Source of the DNA: an uncultured Clostridia bacterium
Lineage (GTDB): Bacteria > Bacillota > Clostridia > Oscillospirales > Ruminococcaceae
DNA: 13,883 nucleotides
Reading direction: 5' to 3'
Assembly (NCBI GenBank): GCA_947176675.1
Contig: CAMWRN010000036.1
Span: forward strand, 1-13,883
Part shown: positions 13,468 through 13,883 of the stretch, in pieces
How the letters are laid out: each line of letters starts with the position of its first letter
Numbering within the stretch: position 1 is the first letter of the stretch
Notes under the pieces: generated by a model
The model's database searches: none
Seen by the model: only the letters and a program-made list of their open reading frames with translations
What the model was told of the DNA's origin: nothing
Position numbers and translations under genes: made by a program

Positions 13468-13505
13468 AAAAACCGCTTTGCAGACTAAACTGCAAGGCGG
13501 TTTTT
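13468..13505 (+). terminator. Bidirectional terminator between the LytM gene and the convergent flippase-type gene
   Basis: AAAAACCGC-TTTGCAG pairs with CTGCAA-GGCGGTTTTT around an ACTAAA loop, with A-tract and T-tract at both ends, so it can serve both converging genes. The minus-strand gene ends at 13516, 11 bases away. Confidence 0.9.
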
Positions 13506-13515
13506 ACTTAAGTTT

Positions 13516-13883
13516 TTAGGTAAGCTTTGCGAACGTTCCTGCGGAACTTTTTTTCTGTGGGAGCTTTTTTGATAACAGTTTTTTGTCAAGCTCGTACAGC
13601 AGAATGAAAATTATTCCCGCAGAGCAGAGATAGATCACTGTTTCAAAAAGTACCGATGAGCATGTGATAAATTTCATTAGCGTGAAGGTCAGCTGACAGC
13701 AGAAAAAGCACATCATAAACGGCTTTATAATGTAAGTGAACGGCTCAAAGCGTATCTCCGCGGCGTGAAAAACAAATATCACGCGGACAATATTGCTGTA
13801 CACGTTGCTTGCGTAGTAGGAGATCAGTACGCCTGTGAAGCCGTAAAGATGAACAAAAACTATCACGCAGACTATCCGTATCG
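13516..13883 (-). CDS. C-terminal fragment of a polysaccharide/lipid flippase-type membrane protein (MOP superfamily)
   Basis: The minus-strand frame is open from the right window edge and ends with TAA at 13516-13518, giving about 121 residues of a longer protein. A GTG at 13866 is not the start, because the frame continues upstream with hydrophobic residues (IRIVCVIVFVHLYGFTGVLI). That run, followed by SYYASNVYSNIVRVIFV, matches the G-x-x-G-V-L-I pattern of a late helix in polysaccharide transporter (MurJ/Wzx/SpoVB) proteins. Two more hydrophobic helices follow (KPFMMCFFCCQLTFTLMKFI and LFETVIYLCSAGIIFILLYE) and a basic tail ending KKSSAGTFAKLT. Whether it is a SpoVB-like or capsule-type flippase cannot be told from this piece. 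Confidence 0.6.
   Translation of the reverse strand, partial: IRIVCVIVFVHLYGFTGVLISYYASNVYSNIVRVIFVFHAAEIRFEPFTYIIKPFMMCFFCCQLTFTLMKFITCSSVLFETVIYLCSAGIIFILLYELDKKLLSKKLPQKKSSAGTFAKLT

Overview
The window looks like chromosomal DNA of a spore-forming clostridium, probably Oscillospiraceae/Ruminococcus-like. The reasons are the GC content (mid-40s percent by eye), strong AAGGAG-type ribosome binding sites, a T-box leader on leuA, a TipAS-type MerR regulator, and a SpoIIQ-like LytM protein. This placement is inferred from gene content and style, not from a database match.

Left part, minus strand (1-4706): an iron-siderophore type ABC importer pair comes first. It has a FecCD permease cut by the window edge and a substrate-binding lipoprotein, overlapping by 20 bases and driven by a clear sigma-A promoter. 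Between this operon and leuA lies a 325-base stretch. It holds a decayed plus-strand fragment of a sulfate-binding protein (Sbp/CysP) gene and the probable leuA terminator. leuA (type 2, 553 residues) follows, preceded by a complete T-box leader with a CUC leucine specifier, a terminator and a perfect-spacing promoter. Next is a MerR regulator with a C-terminal TipAS drug-recognition domain. Its promoter has the 19-base spacer typical of MerR control. An internal ribosome binding site and ATG sit exactly at the domain boundary.

Middle, plus strand (4837-7025): divergent from merR is a monocistronic PrsA/SurA-like foldase lipoprotein with its own promoter and terminator. It is followed by a cytoplasmic-looking N-acetylmuramoyl-alanine amidase with a C-terminal SH3b domain. 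The amidase start is unusual: the strong Shine-Dalgarno lies about 40 bases upstream, separated from the ATG by a hairpin and overlapped by a possible 32-codon leader ORF.

Right part, plus strand (7040-13505): a promoter drives ddl, murI, a DUF1934/YwiB-like gene and argS, followed by two small unknown membrane proteins (one with a zinc ribbon) overlapping by 8 bases. The cluster joins cell-wall precursor supply (D-Ala-D-Ala and D-Glu) with arginyl-tRNA synthesis. A SpoIIQ-like LytM protein follows and ends in a bidirectional terminator. Convergent to it is the C-terminal end of a polysaccharide/lipid flippase-type membrane protein that runs off the right edge.

I do not see a CRISPR array, transposase, tRNA, rRNA or integrase. 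Most of the window is ordinary core chromosome. The points most worth a second look are the predicted dual-product TipA-like gene, the amidase leader, and the sulfate-binding-protein relic.
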